From: Paracandidimonas soli
GTDB taxonomy: Bacteria > Pseudomonadota > Gammaproteobacteria > Burkholderiales > Burkholderiaceae_B
Length of the DNA: 64,000 bases
Assembly: GCF_004342005.1 (NCBI RefSeq)
Contig: NZ_SMBX01000001.1
Location: 186,001-250,000, forward strand
Direction of reading: 5' to 3'
The notes beneath the pieces are model-generated. The model was given only the letters and a program-made list of their open reading frames with translations. It was not told where the DNA came from and searched no databases. A program made the position numbers and the translations under genes. Of the stretch, positions 1 through 11,282 are shown piece after piece; the stretch's first letter is position 1, and the number at the start of each line of letters is the position of its first letter.

Positions 1-437
1 TGACGCAGCCCCTGACCGGCGACGTCGAGATCAAGCTCGAAGACGGCCAGCTGACTTTCGTTCCGGCGAACGACAGCCGCCACGCCAACGCCATGTCCGG
101 CACAGTGCGCGCACTGGTCAACAACATGGTCACCGGCGTGAGCAAGGGCTTCGAGCGCAAACTGAACCTGGTCGGCGTGGGTTTCCGCGCACAGGTCGAA
201 GGCAAGGCGCTGAAGCTGCAGCTTGGTTACTCGCACGACATCCTGCACCCGATGCCCGAAGGCATCAAGATCGAGTGCCCTTCCCAGACTGAAATCGTGG
301 TCAAGGGCTCCGACAAGCAGGCCGTAGGCCAGGTGGCGGCGGAAATCCGCGGTTATCGCGAACCCGAACCCTACAAGGGCAAGGGCGTGCGGTACTCCGA
401 CGAGACCGTCATCATCAAAGAAACCAAGAAGAAGTAA
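1..437 (+). CDS. rplF: 50S ribosomal protein L6, 5'-truncated
   Basis: Large-subunit protein L6, which lies near the sarcin-ricin loop and the factor-binding site. The reading frame is open from base 3, so the gene starts before the window; the visible 144 codons are the C-terminal four fifths of a protein that is usually about 177 residues. The segment with GVGFRAQ and the ending with YKGKGVRY followed by a lysine-rich tail are diagnostic of L6. The gene is the first of a tightly packed spc-operon run (L6, L18, S5, L30, L15, SecY) and is followed 21 bases later by rplR. An internal ATG at 93 is not the start, because L6 homology continues upstream of it. Confidence 0.97.
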   Translation, partial: TQPLTGDVEIKLEDGQLTFVPANDSRHANAMSGTVRALVNNMVTGVSKGFERKLNLVGVGFRAQVEGKALKLQLGYSHDILHPMPEGIKIECPSQTEIVVKGSDKQAVGQVAAEIRGYREPEPYKGKGVRYSDETVIIKETKKK

Positions 438-458
438 GCGCGCAGGCAAGGACGAATC

Positions 459-812
459 ATGGACAAGAAAACTTCCCGTTTGCGTCGTGCTGTGGCTACC
501 CGCCGCAAGATTCACGAACTCCGCGTGCACCGTCTGTCAGTGCACCGTTCGAATCAGCACATCTACGCAAGCATCATCTCGCCGGAAGGCGACCGTGTGC
601 TGGTCAGCGCTTCCACGCTCGAAGCCGAAGTCCGCAAGGAACTGGACAATGGCGGCAACGTCGCCGCTGCCGGTCTGGTGGGCAAGCGCGTGGCCGAAAA
701 GGCCAAGGCCGCTGGCATCGAGACGGTTGCATTCGATCGCTCGGGCTTCCGTTATCATGGCCGCGTCAAGGCGCTGGCAGAAGCCGCTCGTGAAGCTGGC
801 TTGAAATTCTAA
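459..812 (+). CDS. rplR: 50S ribosomal protein L18
   Basis: Binds 5S rRNA and attaches it to the large subunit. The 117-residue product has the usual length and the arginine-rich N-terminus ([11 protein letters not shown]) followed by the typical [12 protein letters not shown] segment and the C-terminal [24 protein letters not shown]. It lies between rplF and rpsE in canonical spc-operon order. The ATG at 459 is preceded by a purine-rich AAGGA-type ribosome binding site. Nothing unusual is seen. Confidence 0.98.
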   Translation: MDKKTSRLRRAVATRRKIHELRVHRLSVHRSNQHIYASIISPEGDRVLVSASTLEAEVRKELDNGGNVAAAGLVGKRVAEKAKAAGIETVAFDRSGFRYHGRVKALAEAAREAGLKF

Positions 813-827
813 GCAAGGAATTGTCAA

Positions 828-1349
828 ATGGCTAAAGCACAAGGTAGGCAAGCTGCCGAAAAGGAAAATGACGACGGCCTGCGCGAAAAAATGATCGCGG
901 TCAACCGCGTCAGCAAGGTTGTGAAGGGTGGTCGCACCATGAGCTTCGCAGCCCTGACAGTGGTTGGCGACGGCGACGGCCGCATCGGCATGGGCAAGGG
1001 CAAGGCGCGTGAAGTGCCGGTCGCCGTGCAGAAGGCAATGGAACAGGCCCGCCGCGGCCTGCTGAAGGTCTCCCTGAAGAACGGCACCCTGCATCACACT
1101 GTCGTTGGCAAGCACGGCGCCTCGACCGTACTGATCTCGCCGGCGGCCGAAGGTACCGGCGTGATCGCCGGCGGCCCGATGCGCGCCATCTTCGAAGTCA
1201 TGGGCGTGCGCAACGTCGTGGCCAAGAGCCTGGGTTCCAGCAACCCTTACAACCTGGTTCGGGCAACGCTCAATGGTCTGCGTGCCAGCTCCACACCCGC
1301 CGAGATTGCCGCCAAGCGTGGCAAGACCGTCGAAGAGATTCTGGGGTAA
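828..1349 (+). CDS. rpsE: 30S ribosomal protein S5
   Basis: Small-subunit protein S5, involved in decoding fidelity and 16S rRNA binding. The 173-residue product contains the double-stranded RNA-binding segment with [24 protein letters not shown] near residues 30-55 and the C-terminal domain with [26 protein letters not shown]. The start ATG has an AAGGA site a few bases upstream. It is followed by rpmD with a 3-base gap, which suggests translational coupling. Confidence 0.98.
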   Translation: MAKAQGRQAAEKENDDGLREKMIAVNRVSKVVKGGRTMSFAALTVVGDGDGRIGMGKGKAREVPVAVQKAMEQARRGLLKVSLKNGTLHHTVVGKHGASTVLISPAAEGTGVIAGGPMRAIFEVMGVRNVVAKSLGSSNPYNLVRATLNGLRASSTPAEIAAKRGKTVEEILG

Positions 1350-1352
1350 ATC

Positions 1353-1541
1353 ATGACGCAACAGAAACAAATCAAGGTAACTCTTGTACGCTCTGTCATT
1401 GGCACGCTCCAGTCCCATCGCGACACCGTTCGCGGCCTGGGTCTGCGCAAGGTCAACAGCAGCCGCGTGCTGGTCGATACGCCTGAAGTCCGTGGGATGA
1501 TCCGCAAGGTGGATTATCTCGTCACGGTCTCGGAAGTCTGA
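1353..1541 (+). CDS. rpmD: 50S ribosomal protein L30
   Basis: Small large-subunit protein of 62 residues. The sequence has the L30 pattern: a KVTLVRS strand, a conserved LGLRKVNSS turn and the C-terminal [13 protein letters not shown]. It sits between rpsE and rplO as expected in the spc operon, with short gaps on both sides. Function is assigned by homology and context; nothing unusual is seen. Confidence 0.97.
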   Translation: MTQQKQIKVTLVRSVIGTLQSHRDTVRGLGLRKVNSSRVLVDTPEVRGMIRKVDYLVTVSEV

Positions 1542-1552
1542 AAGGAATCGTG

Positions 1553-1993
1553 ATGTCCATCACTCAACTGAATACGATCGCACCCGCTGAAGGCAGCAAG
1601 CACGCGCGCCGCCGTGTCGGCCGCGGCATCGGCTCCGGGCTCGGCAAGACTGCCGGCCGCGGTCACAAGGGCCAGAAGTCCCGCGCAGGCGGTTTCCACA
1701 AGGTCGGTTTCGAGGGCGGCCAGATGCCGCTGCAGCGTCGTCTGCCCAAGCGCGGCTTCACGCCCCTGGGTCGTCACCTGTACGCCGAAGTCCGCTTGTC
1801 GGATCTGCAGTCTCTGCCTATCGACGAAGTCGATGTGCAGTCGCTCAAGCAGGCCGGCATTGTCGGCCAGGCCGTTCGCTACGCCAAAGTGATCAAGTCG
1901 GGCGAGCTGTCGCGCAAGGTCGTGCTCAAGGGCATTTCCGCGACGGCAGGTGCGCGCGCCGCCATCGAAGCGGCTGGCGGCTCGCTGGTCTGA
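1553..1993 (+). CDS. rplO: 50S ribosomal protein L15
   Basis: Late-assembly large-subunit protein of 146 residues. The N-terminal half is the hallmark glycine- and arginine-rich extension ([23 protein letters not shown]) and the C-terminal half the globular L15 domain. A GTG at 1550 directly precedes the ATG at 1553; the ATG gives the usual MSITQLNTI beginning and is preferred, with AAAGGA upstream. The gene ends 13 bases before the secY start. Confidence 0.97.
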   Translation: MSITQLNTIAPAEGSKHARRRVGRGIGSGLGKTAGRGHKGQKSRAGGFHKVGFEGGQMPLQRRLPKRGFTPLGRHLYAEVRLSDLQSLPIDEVDVQSLKQAGIVGQAVRYAKVIKSGELSRKVVLKGISATAGARAAIEAAGGSLV

Positions 1994-2006
1994 CCGAGGG
2001 GTAACG

Positions 2007-3332
2007 GTGGCTAAAGCTCAGGCACAGAAGCAATCGGGCGCACGTTTCGGCGATCTTCGTCGCCGTATCGTGTTCCTGCTGCTTGCCCTGGCCGTTTATC
2101 GACTGGGTACGCATATTCCGGTGCCCGGAATCAACCCTGATGCACTGTCGGAGCTATTCCAGCAGAACTCGGGCGGCATTCTGGGGCTGTTCAACATGTT
2201 CTCGGGCGGCGCTCTCGAGCGTTTCTCCGTGTTCGCGCTGGGCATCATGCCCTACATCTCTGCATCCATCATCATGCAGCTGATGTCGGTTGTGGTTCCC
2301 ACCCTGGAAGCCATCAAGAAGGAAGGCGAGGCGGGGCGTCGCAAGATCACGCAGTACACGCGCTACGGCACGGTCTTTCTGGCACTGTTCCAGGCAGTGG
2401 GGATCTCTGTTGCACTGGAATCGCAGCCTGGCCTGGTCATCGACCCCGGCATGCTGTTCCGCTTTACCGCGATCGTCACGCTGGTGACCGGCACCATGTT
2501 CCTCATGTGGCTGGGCGAGCAGATCACCGAACGCGGCATTGGCAACGGCATTTCCATCCTGATCTTCGCTGGTATCGTGGCCGGCCTGCCCAGTGCGCTG
2601 GGTGGCATGCTGGATCTGGTGCGTACCGACTCCATGTCGATCCTGTCGGCCCTGTTCATCGTGGCATTGGTCGTTGCGGTGACGTACTTCGTCGTGTTCG
2701 TCGAGCGCGGCCAGAGGCGCATCACGGTCAACTACGCCAAGCGCCAGGTAGGCAACAAGATCTACGGCGGGCAGAGTTCGCACCTGCCCCTGAAGCTGAA
2801 CATGTCCGGCGTTATTCCGCCCATCTTCGCTTCGTCGATCATCCTGCTGCCCGCCACGGTGACCAGCTGGTTCTCGGCCAACCCGAACATGCGCTGGCTG
2901 GGCGACCTGGCCGCGGCTCTGTCTCCGCAGCAGCCGCTGTATGTCACGCTGTTTGCCGCGCTGATCATTTTCTTCTGCTTCTTCTACACGGCGCTCGTGT
3001 TCAACAGCAGGGAAACGGCGGACAACCTGAAGAAGAGCGGCGCGTTTGTTCCCGGCATCCGTCCCGGCGACCAGACTGCGCGCTATATCGACAAGATCCT
3101 GATGCGTCTGACGCTCGCGGGTGCCATCTACATCACACTGGTGTGCCTGTTGCCCGAATTCATGCAGATGCGCTGGAACGTGCCGTTTTATTTCGGAGGC
3201 ACCTCGCTGCTGATCATTGTCGTGGTGGCGATGGACTTCATGGCGCAGGCGCAAGCCGCTCTGATGTCTAACCAGTACGAATCGCTGCTCAAGAAGGCAA
3301 ACTTCAAGGGCGCGGGTCTGCCAATGCGGTAA
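2007..3332 (+). CDS. secY: Protein translocase subunit SecY
   Basis: Pore-forming subunit of the SecYEG translocon of the inner membrane, with ten predicted membrane segments. The 441-residue product starts at a GTG ([21 protein letters not shown]) preceded by GAGGGG; upstream in-frame codons overlap rplO and are not part of the protein. Recognisable landmarks are the periplasmic plug region after [10 protein letters not shown] (about residues 40-55), the [13 protein letters not shown] segment of TM2, the [14 protein letters not shown] segment and the cytoplasmic loop with [23 protein letters not shown]. It is followed by infA after 11 bases. Confidence 0.98.
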   Translation: MAKAQAQKQSGARFGDLRRRIVFLLLALAVYRLGTHIPVPGINPDALSELFQQNSGGILGLFNMFSGGALERFSVFALGIMPYISASIIMQLMSVVVPTLEAIKKEGEAGRRKITQYTRYGTVFLALFQAVGISVALESQPGLVIDPGMLFRFTAIVTLVTGTMFLMWLGEQITERGIGNGISILIFAGIVAGLPSALGGMLDLVRTDSMSILSALFIVALVVAVTYFVVFVERGQRRITVNYAKRQVGNKIYGGQSSHLPLKLNMSGVIPPIFASSIILLPATVTSWFSANPNMRWLGDLAAALSPQQPLYVTLFAALIIFFCFFYTALVFNSRETADNLKKSGAFVPGIRPGDQTARYIDKILMRLTLAGAIYITLVCLLPEFMQMRWNVPFYFGGTSLLIIVVVAMDFMAQAQAALMSNQYESLLKKANFKGAGLPMR

Positions 3333-3343
3333 TCGGGACAACA

Positions 3344-3562
3344 ATGGCAAAAGACGACGTCATCCAAATGCAGGGCGAGGTTCTGGAGAACCTCCCTAAC
3401 GCGACATTTCGCGTCAAACTCGAAAATGGCCATGTAGTACTTGGACATATCTCGGGCAAGATGCGGATGCACTACATCCGGATTCTGCCGGGCGACAAGG
3501 TAACGGTCGAGCTCACCCCGTACGACTTGTCACGCGCCAGAATCGTTTTCCGCTCGAAATAA
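3344..3562 (+). CDS. infA: Translation initiation factor IF-1
   Basis: Single OB-fold protein of 72 residues that occupies the ribosomal A site during initiation. The sequence [20 protein letters not shown] and the closing [10 protein letters not shown] are typical of IF-1. Its position between secY and rpmJ is the usual arrangement in Burkholderiales. Burkholderiales often carry a second, distant infA paralogue; this is the copy embedded in the ribosomal operon. Confidence 0.97.
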   Translation: MAKDDVIQMQGEVLENLPNATFRVKLENGHVVLGHISGKMRMHYIRILPGDKVTVELTPYDLSRARIVFRSK

Positions 3563-3595
3563 AGCGGTCGGCTAAAGGAAACCAGGAGTCACATC

Positions 3596-3709
3596 ATGAA
3601 GGTAATGGCATCGGTAAAGAAGATTTGCCGCAATTGCAAGATCATCAAACGTCACGGCGTGGTGCGTGTCATCTGCACCGACCCGCGTCACAAGCAGCGT
3701 CAGGGCTAA
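3596..3709 (+). CDS. rpmJ: 50S ribosomal protein L36
   Basis: A 37-codon gene in the gap between infA and rpsM, starting at the ATG at 3596 with AGGAG nine bases upstream and ending at a TAA. The product begins [15 protein letters not shown] and ends [10 protein letters not shown]. It keeps the zinc-ribbon ligands Cys11, Cys14, Cys27 and His32, so this is the zinc-binding (C+) form of L36. A shorter start at the internal ATG (residue 4) is possible but less like the family norm. Confidence 0.95.
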   Translation: MKVMASVKKICRNCKIIKRHGVVRVICTDPRHKQRQG

Positions 3710-3739
3710 GCCCAGCGCAACGACACATAAGGAACAGTC

Positions 3740-4105
3740 ATGGCTCGTATTGCTGGCATTAACATCCCGCCGCATCAGCACGCTGAGATCGGACTCACCG
3801 CCATCTATGGCGTGGGCCGCACGCGCGCTCGCAAACTTTGCGAAGGTGCTGGTATTGAATATTCCAAGAAGGTCAAGGATCTGACCGACGCAGAACTCGA
3901 ACGCATTCGCGAACAGCTGGGCGAGTTCTCCATCGAGGGCGACCTGCGCCGTGAAGTGCAGCTGTCCATCAAGCGTCTGGTCGATCTGGGCACCTATCGT
4001 GGCATGCGTCACAAGCGTGGTCTGCCCGTGCGCGGTCAACGTACCCGCACCAATGCCCGCACCCGCAAGGGCCCGCGTCGTGCAGCGGCATCCCTGAAGA
4101 AATAA
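3740..4105 (+). CDS. rpsM: 30S ribosomal protein S13
   Basis: Head protein of the small subunit that contacts the P-site tRNA and forms intersubunit bridges. The 121-residue product has the [10 protein letters not shown] start, the helix-two-turn-helix region with GVGRTRA, and the basic C-terminal tail with [21 protein letters not shown]. First gene of the alpha-operon group rpsM-rpsK-rpsD-rpoA-rplQ. AAGGA lies eight bases before the ATG. Confidence 0.98.
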   Translation: MARIAGINIPPHQHAEIGLTAIYGVGRTRARKLCEGAGIEYSKKVKDLTDAELERIREQLGEFSIEGDLRREVQLSIKRLVDLGTYRGMRHKRGLPVRGQRTRTNARTRKGPRRAAASLKK

Positions 4106-4119
4106 TCGAGGACTAGACG

Positions 4120-4518
4120 ATGGCGAAAGCATCCAACAGCGCATCGCGCGTGCGCAAGAAAGTCAAGAAGAACGTATCGGACGGCATCGCGCACGTTCAC
4201 GCGTCCTTCAATAACACGATCATCACGATCACCGACCGCCAGGGCAACGCTCTGGCATGGGCGACCTCCGGTGGCGCCGGCTTCAAGGGCTCGCGCAAAT
4301 CCACGCCGTTCGCTGCGCAGGTTGCAGCCGAATCGGCCGGTCGCGTCGCGCAGGAATACGGCATCAAGACGCTGGAAGTCCGCATCAAGGGTCCCGGTCC
4401 CGGCCGCGAATCCTCGGTGCGCGCGCTCAACGCGCTGGGCATCAAGATCACCAGCATTTCCGACATCACGCCGGTGCCGCATAACGGCTGCCGTCCGCCC
4501 AAGCGTCGTCGTATCTAA
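4120..4518 (+). CDS. rpsK: 30S ribosomal protein S11
   Basis: Platform protein of the small subunit that contacts the mRNA in the E site. The 132-residue product shows the expected [20 protein letters not shown] segment, the SSGG-equivalent region with [16 protein letters not shown], and the conserved C-terminus [12 protein letters not shown]. Separated from rpsM by 14 bases and from rpsD by 11 bases. Confidence 0.98.
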   Translation: MAKASNSASRVRKKVKKNVSDGIAHVHASFNNTIITITDRQGNALAWATSGGAGFKGSRKSTPFAAQVAAESAGRVAQEYGIKTLEVRIKGPGPGRESSVRALNALGIKITSISDITPVPHNGCRPPKRRRI

Positions 4519-4529
4519 GAGGAAGCGTC

Positions 4530-5153
4530 ATGGCACGTTATATTGGACCCAAATGCAAGCTCTCGCGTCGCGAGGGTACTGACCTGTTCCTGAAGAGCGC
4601 GCGCCGCTCGCTGGATTCCAAGTGCAAGCTGGAATCCAAGCCCGGCCAGCACGGCCGCACGTCCGGCGCCCGCACGTCCGACTACGGCAACCAGCTGCGC
4701 GAAAAGCAGAAGCTCAAGCGCATGTACGGCGTTCTGGAAAAGCAGTTCCGCGGCTACTTCGCCGAAGCCGAGCGCCGTCGCGGCAACACGGGTGAAACGC
4801 TGATCCAGCTGCTCGAGTCGCGCCTGGACAACGTCGTCTACCGCATGGGCTTCGGCTCCACGCGCGCAGAAGCCCGCCAACTGGTGAACCACCGCGCCAT
4901 CGAAGTCAATGGCCGCACCGCCGACATCGCTTCCATGCTGGTCAAGTCCGGCGACGTGGTTGCCGTGCGCGAAAAGGCCAAGAGCCAGTCCCGCATTCGC
5001 GAGTCGCTGGATCTGGCAAGCAGCCAGGGCCTGCCACAGTGGGTGGAAGTCGACACTTCCAAGCTGGTTGGCACGTTCAAGCAGGCTCCCGACCGCGCCG
5101 ACGTCGCACGCGACATCAACGAATCGATGGTCGTCGAACTTTATTCGCGTTAA
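4530..5153 (+). CDS. rpsD: 30S ribosomal protein S4
   Basis: Primary 16S rRNA-binding protein that nucleates assembly; in many proteobacteria it also represses the alpha operon translationally. The 207-residue product begins [19 protein letters not shown] and contains the S4 RNA-binding domain near residues 95-160 ([28 protein letters not shown]). The N-terminal zinc cysteine cluster seen in some species is absent; only Cys9 and Cys32 are present there. A 157-base gap separates it from rpoA. Confidence 0.98.
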   Translation: MARYIGPKCKLSRREGTDLFLKSARRSLDSKCKLESKPGQHGRTSGARTSDYGNQLREKQKLKRMYGVLEKQFRGYFAEAERRRGNTGETLIQLLESRLDNVVYRMGFGSTRAEARQLVNHRAIEVNGRTADIASMLVKSGDVVAVREKAKSQSRIRESLDLASSQGLPQWVEVDTSKLVGTFKQAPDRADVARDINESMVVELYSR

Positions 5154-5310
5154 TCAGGTAAAATTACCGGTTACGTTTTCTGCCTTCGCCCGCTTTCCGG
5201 AACCTTTCCGGGTAGTGGGCGTTGCAGTGTCTGCACCGCCGGCAGCGCCGGTTCACTCTTCCATCAGCCTTATCGGTGTAACGAGCCGAGGGTATTGAAA
5301 AGGAATATCC

Positions 5311-6312
5311 ATGTCGTCACAAGCTTTCCTCAAGCCACGCTCCATCGAGGTCGAGTCCGTCGGCCGCAACCATGCCAAAGTCGTCATGGAACCGTTCGAG
5401 CGCGGCTATGGCCACACGCTGGGCAACGCCCTGCGCCGCATCCTGCTGTCCTCCATGACGGGCTATGCACCGACCGAAGTGCAGATCACCGGTGTCGTGC
5501 ACGAATACTCGACGCTGCCTGGCGTGCGCGAGGACGTCGTCGACATCCTGCTGAACCTGAAGGGTGTCGTGTTCAAGCTGCATAACCGCGAGGAAGTTTC
5601 GCTGACGCTGCGCAAGCAGGGCGCCGGCACCGTGCTGGCCAGCGATATCGAGTTGCCGCACGACGTCGAGATCATCAACCCTGACCACGTCATCGCCACG
5701 CTGACCGATGCCGGCAAGCTGGAAATGCAGATCAAGGTCGAGCAAGGCCGCGGCTATGTTCCCGGCAACGTGCGCGCCCTGAGCGACGATCGCACGCATA
5801 CGATCGGCCGCATCGTGTTGGACGCTTCGTTCAGCCCCATCCGCCGCGTCAGCTACACCGTGGAAAGCGCCCGTGTGGAACAGCGCACCGACCTGGACAA
5901 GCTGATCCTCGACATCGAAACCGATGGCGTGATCTCGCCTGAAGAAGCCGTGCGCCAGTCGGCCCGCATCCTGATGGACCAGATCTCCGTATTCGCCGCC
6001 CTGGAAGGCGCTGGCGAAGAGTCCTACGGCGCCGTGGGCGCGGGTGCTCGCGGCAGCGCGCCGCAGATCGACCCCGTCCTTCTGCGTCCGGTCGACGATC
6101 TGGAGCTGACGGTGCGTTCGGCCAACTGCCTGAAGGCCGAAAACATCTACTACATCGGCGACCTGATCCAGCGTACCGAAAACGAGCTGCTCAAGACGCC
6201 GAACCTGGGCCGCAAGTCCCTTAACGAAATCAAGGAAGTCCTGGCCGCACGCGGCCTGACGCTGGGCATGAAGCTGGAAAACTGGCCTCCCCTGGGTCTC
6301 GAGCGTCCCTGA
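5311..6312 (+). CDS. rpoA: DNA-directed RNA polymerase subunit alpha
   Basis: Alpha subunit of RNA polymerase: the N-terminal domain dimerises and assembles beta and beta', the C-terminal domain binds UP elements and activators. The 333-residue protein has the assembly motif [18 protein letters not shown] near residue 33, a flexible linker around residues 230-250 (glycine- and alanine-rich, a few residues longer than I recall for Bordetella), and the helix-hairpin-helix C-terminal domain with [19 protein letters not shown] precedes the ATG. A hairpin with a T tract follows, before rplQ. Confidence 0.98.
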   Translation: MSSQAFLKPRSIEVESVGRNHAKVVMEPFERGYGHTLGNALRRILLSSMTGYAPTEVQITGVVHEYSTLPGVREDVVDILLNLKGVVFKLHNREEVSLTLRKQGAGTVLASDIELPHDVEIINPDHVIATLTDAGKLEMQIKVEQGRGYVPGNVRALSDDRTHTIGRIVLDASFSPIRRVSYTVESARVEQRTDLDKLILDIETDGVISPEEAVRQSARILMDQISVFAALEGAGEESYGAVGAGARGSAPQIDPVLLRPVDDLELTVRSANCLKAENIYYIGDLIQRTENELLKTPNLGRKSLNEIKEVLAARGLTLGMKLENWPPLGLERP

Positions 6313-6385
6313 TCGTTGTAAAACCGCAGGCGGGCATGCCCGGCAGGACATGCTCTCCCGCAAAGTTGTTCTATAATCTCTGGCT

Positions 6386-6415
6386 GCCGATAGCCAATCC
6401 AGCTATCGGCGTTTT
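6386..6415 (+). terminator. Terminator-like hairpin between rpoA and rplQ
   Basis: A perfect 9-bp stem (6386-6394 with 6402-6410) around a 7-base loop is followed by GTTTTT. This has the form of an intrinsic terminator, yet rplQ lies 82 bases downstream in the same direction. A partial terminator or attenuator is the simplest reading. A TATAAT box stands at 6372-6377 but no good -35 hexamer was seen 16-18 bases before it. The left-arm octamer GCCGATAG recurs at 6437-6444. Confidence 0.6.
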
Positions 6416-6496
6416 TCCCTCCCGGCCCGCGGCATTGCCGATAGAAGAGCCGGTCAATCGCGCCACTGGCGCCTATAGATTCAAAGGAAGTCAATC

Positions 6497-6886
6497 ATGC
6501 GTCACCGTTCCGGTCTCCGCAAACTGAACCGTACCAGCAGCCATCGTCTCGCCATGTTCCGCAACATGGCCGTATCGCTGCTCACCCACGAAGCCATCAA
6601 GACCACGCTGCCCAAGGCCAAAGAACTGCGCCGCGTCGTCGAGCCTCTGATCACGCTGGGCAAAGAGCCCACGCTGGCCAACCGCCGCCTGGCATTCGCC
6701 CGCCTGCGCGACCGCGATGCAGTGACCAAGCTGTTCGAAGTCATCGGCCCCCGCTACCAAGAGCGCAACGGCGGCTACACGCGCGTCCTGAAGATGGGTT
6801 TCCGCCAGGGCGACAACGCTCCCATGGCATTCATGGAACTCGTCGACCGTCCTGAAGTCGAAGAGGTTGCCGAAGAGCAGGAATAA
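6497..6886 (+). CDS. rplQ: 50S ribosomal protein L17
   Basis: Last gene of the alpha operon. The 129-residue product begins [17 protein letters not shown] and contains [27 protein letters not shown], characteristic of L17; the C-terminus is an acidic tail ([10 protein letters not shown]) that is common in betaproteobacteria. The ATG is preceded by AAAGGAAG. A strong intrinsic terminator follows 43 bases after the stop. Confidence 0.98.
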   Translation: MRHRSGLRKLNRTSSHRLAMFRNMAVSLLTHEAIKTTLPKAKELRRVVEPLITLGKEPTLANRRLAFARLRDRDAVTKLFEVIGPRYQERNGGYTRVLKMGFRQGDNAPMAFMELVDRPEVEEVAEEQE

Positions 6887-6929
6887 GCCACTTGGCGGCA
6901 AAGGTCTCGCCTTTTGCCGTGGTGTCTTG

Positions 6930-6957
6930 AAAACGGACCTTCGGGTCCGTTTTGCGT
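6930..6957 (+). terminator. Intrinsic terminator of the alpha operon
   Basis: A 10-bp perfect stem (6930-6939 with 6944-6953) closed by a UUCG tetraloop ends in a run of T. It lies just downstream of rplQ and before cutA, the expected end of the ribosomal transcript. The opposite strand also ends in a T tract. Confidence 0.9.
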
Positions 6958-7029
6958 TTAAGCAATATATTGCTCCGGGTGCGGGTGCTAGAATCCCCTG
7001 GGCCTCTCGTTCATTGTGGAAGCCATGCC

Positions 7030-7392
7030 ATGAATACCGCTGCACAGTCCATGCCCGATGGCCAGGATGCTTCCGTTGTCGTCATCGTGCTCAGCAATGC
7101 GCCCGATCTCCTGCTGGCCAAGCGGATCGCGCATGTACTGGTCGAGGAGCATCTGGCGGCATGCGCCCATGTCGGCACGCAGGGCGTTTCCATGTACGAG
7201 TGGAACGGAGAGCTGGAAGGGGCGGATGAAGTCCCCCTCACGTTCAAGACCACGGCGGGCAGGGTGCCCGCCCTGCACGACAGGCTGGCGCAGCTGCATC
7301 CTTACGAGGTGCCGGAGTTCCTGGTGCTTCCGGTGGTTGGCGGCAGTCCCGAATACCTGGCGTGGGTCCGCGGCCAGACGGCGCCGCGGTAA
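7030..7392 (+). CDS. cutA: Divalent cation tolerance protein CutA
   Basis: Member of the CutA1 family, trimeric ferredoxin-like cytoplasmic proteins linked to divalent metal tolerance. The 120-residue product from the ATG at 7030 contains the family landmarks NAPDLLLAKRIAHVLVEEHLAACAHV, the YEWNGELEGADEVPLTFKT strand pair and the C-terminal HPYEVPEFLVLPV. Upstream in-frame codons extend into the terminator region and are not expected to be translated. It precedes dsbD, which is often called the inner-membrane copper-tolerance partner in CutA literature. Confidence 0.93.
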   Translation: MNTAAQSMPDGQDASVVVIVLSNAPDLLLAKRIAHVLVEEHLAACAHVGTQGVSMYEWNGELEGADEVPLTFKTTAGRVPALHDRLAQLHPYEVPEFLVLPVVGGSPEYLAWVRGQTAPR

Positions 7393-7455
7393 TGCCCGGT
7401 GCGGGATGCGGGCGAAATAATGAGCGGTTCTTTTGCTGAAAAGGCGGTTGGCGGC

Positions 7456-9408
7456 ATGCAAGTTTTTCCATCTATGCGTATGAACCAGGTCGCCGCGACG
7501 GCGCGCGCCATACTGTGGTGGCCGCTTGCGCTGCTGCTGGCCCTCGCGCTGGCCATGGCGCCGCAGGCGCATGCGCAGGAAGATTTCCTCGAACCCGAGC
7601 AGGCATTCCGCATCGCCGCGGCCATGGCGACGCCGACTGAGCTTGTGGTGCAGTTCACGGTGGCGCCCGACTACTACATGTACCGCGAGCAGTTCCGCTT
7701 TGAGCTATCACCCGATGCCTCTCTGCTGGGCGAACCACAATACCCCGCCGGCATCGTCAAGTACGACCCTACCTTCGACAAGGAGCTAGAAGTCTATCTG
7801 CGCCAGGTGCGGATCCGCCTGCCGTTGCGTGCGGGCGCGGAAGCGCCCCAGACCCTGACGGTCACCAGCCAGGGCTGCGCCGACGCCGGCCTGTGCTACG
7901 CCCCCATGGAGAGCGAACTGCAACTGTTGCCGACGGCATCGGGCTACGATGTGACGGGCCAGGGCGCGGGGCCCTTGTCGGTATTGGAGCGGCAGGACGC
8001 CGCGTCCGGCGCAGGCGTGGGCGGACTGCTGGAACTGGGCGATATGGGCTTTGCCGATTACCTGGCAAGCGCGGGCGTCTGGAATATCGTGCTCATTTGC
8101 CTGCTGCTGGGGCTGCTGCTTTCGTTCACGCCCTGCGTGCTGCCCATGGTGCCCATCCTCCTGACGGTGATCGCAGGCAGCGCCCAGGGCAAGGCGGTGC
8201 CGCGTTCGCGCGGGCTTTCCCTGTCGCTCGCCTATGTGCTCGGCATGTCGCTGGTGTATACCTTGCTGGGCGTGGCGGCGGGGCTGCTGGGCGCGAGCCT
8301 GGCGGCTTGGCTGCAGACGCCCTGGGTGCTGGTGCTGTTCGCGCTGCTGCTGGCATTGCTGGCGCTGGCGATGTTCGACGTGTTTACTTTCCAGGCTCCC
8401 ACGGCATTGCAGTCGCGCATGAACACATGGCTGGCGCGCGTGCCGGGCGGCAGGCATGGCGGCGCGTTCCTGATGGGCATGGTGTCGGCGCTGATCGTCG
8501 GGCCGTGCGTGGCTGCGCCGCTGGCCGGCGTGCTGCTGTTCATTTCCCAGAGCGGCGACGTCGTGCTGGGCGGACTGGCGCTGTTTGCGCTGGCCTGGGG
8601 ACAGGGTGTGCTGCTGCTGGTGGTGGGAGCCTCATCGGGCGCGCTGCTCCCGCGCGCGGGAGCCTGGATGGAGCGCGTCAAGCATGTGTTCGGGCTGCTG
8701 TTGCTGGCTACCGCCTGGTGGATGCTCATGCCCGTGCTGCCCGCGGGTGTCCTGACATTTGGTTGGGCCTTGCTGGCGCTGTGGGGCGCGCAACTGTTCG
8801 GTGCGTTCCGGGTTGCTGCGGCGGATGCCGGCCCATGGGGCTTGCTGGGCAAGGCAGTGGCATGGATGCTGGCCATCTGGGGCGCGGCGATTGTATTCGG
8901 GCTGGCCGCGGGCAATACCGATCCCTTGCGCCCGCTGGGCGGCCTGGGAATAGCGGGCGGCCAGGCCGGCATTGCCGATGCGGGGCCTGTGCGGGGCGCC
9001 GCAGCGCCGTTGGGCGCCGTGACCCATCCGCCGTTCGTGCGCGTCAGCAGCGAAGCGGAACTGGAGGCGCAACTGGCGCAGACGACCCGTCCCGTGATGC
9101 TGGATTTCTATGCCGACTGGTGCGTGTCCTGCATCGAGATGGAGCGTTTCACGTTCAGTGATCCGGCCGTAGCGCAGCTCATGTCGCAATTCCTGCTGCT
9201 GCAGGTGGATGTCACAGCCAATACGCAGGAAGACCGCGCGCTGCTCAAGCGCTTCAAGCTGTTCGGGCCGCCGGGCATCATGTTCTTCGATGCGGACGGG
9301 CGGCTGCTGGCCAATGAACGCGTGATCGGATTCCAGAACGCCGAGCGCTTCGGGCGGGTGCTGGACAAAGTGCTGACGGCGCGCGCGCCGTTGTCGTTCC
9401 TGCAATAA
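7456..9408 (+). CDS. dsbD: Thiol:disulfide interchange protein DsbD
   Basis: Inner-membrane electron carrier that passes reducing power from cytoplasmic thioredoxin to periplasmic DsbC, DsbG and the cytochrome c maturation route. With the start at 7456 (AAGGCGG upstream) it has 650 residues: a signal peptide ending near AQAHAQ, a periplasmic alpha domain with Cys141 and Cys147, an eight-helix membrane domain with Cys227 (TPCVLP) and Cys351 (GPCVAAP), and a C-terminal thioredoxin-like domain with the CVSC pair at 556 and 559. All six redox cysteines are present. Other in-frame starts at 7399 (GTG), 7420, 7474 and 7480 are possible. It lies close to System II cytochrome c genes that need reduced apocytochrome. 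Confidence 0.95.
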   Translation: MQVFPSMRMNQVAATARAILWWPLALLLALALAMAPQAHAQEDFLEPEQAFRIAAAMATPTELVVQFTVAPDYYMYREQFRFELSPDASLLGEPQYPAGIVKYDPTFDKELEVYLRQVRIRLPLRAGAEAPQTLTVTSQGCADAGLCYAPMESELQLLPTASGYDVTGQGAGPLSVLERQDAASGAGVGGLLELGDMGFADYLASAGVWNIVLICLLLGLLLSFTPCVLPMVPILLTVIAGSAQGKAVPRSRGLSLSLAYVLGMSLVYTLLGVAAGLLGASLAAWLQTPWVLVLFALLLALLALAMFDVFTFQAPTALQSRMNTWLARVPGGRHGGAFLMGMVSALIVGPCVAAPLAGVLLFISQSGDVVLGGLALFALAWGQGVLLLVVGASSGALLPRAGAWMERVKHVFGLLLLATAWWMLMPVLPAGVLTFGWALLALWGAQLFGAFRVAAADAGPWGLLGKAVAWMLAIWGAAIVFGLAAGNTDPLRPLGGLGIAGGQAGIADAGPVRGAAAPLGAVTHPPFVRVSSEAELEAQLAQTTRPVMLDFYADWCVSCIEMERFTFSDPAVAQLMSQFLLLQVDVTANTQEDRALLKRFKLFGPPGIMFFDADGRLLANERVIGFQNAERFGRVLDKVLTARAPLSFLQ

Positions 9409-9483
9409 GGGGGCTGTTTGGGCCGGGCGGGATGGGGCCGCGGCCTCCCGCCTGGCGGCAAAGAGGCCGCGCCCGATATGCGC

Positions 9484-11151
<1,668 letters not shown>

Positions 11152-11282
11152 CTATTGTATAATTGCGAGGTTTCAACTGTTGCGTTTTCGTCAGCAGGCC
11201 GGTTTGCGGGCGAAATGGCTATTGTCAGTCAATGTGCGTCGGGGCTCGTTTCCCATACGAACAGCGATAATCGAGGGTTTAC

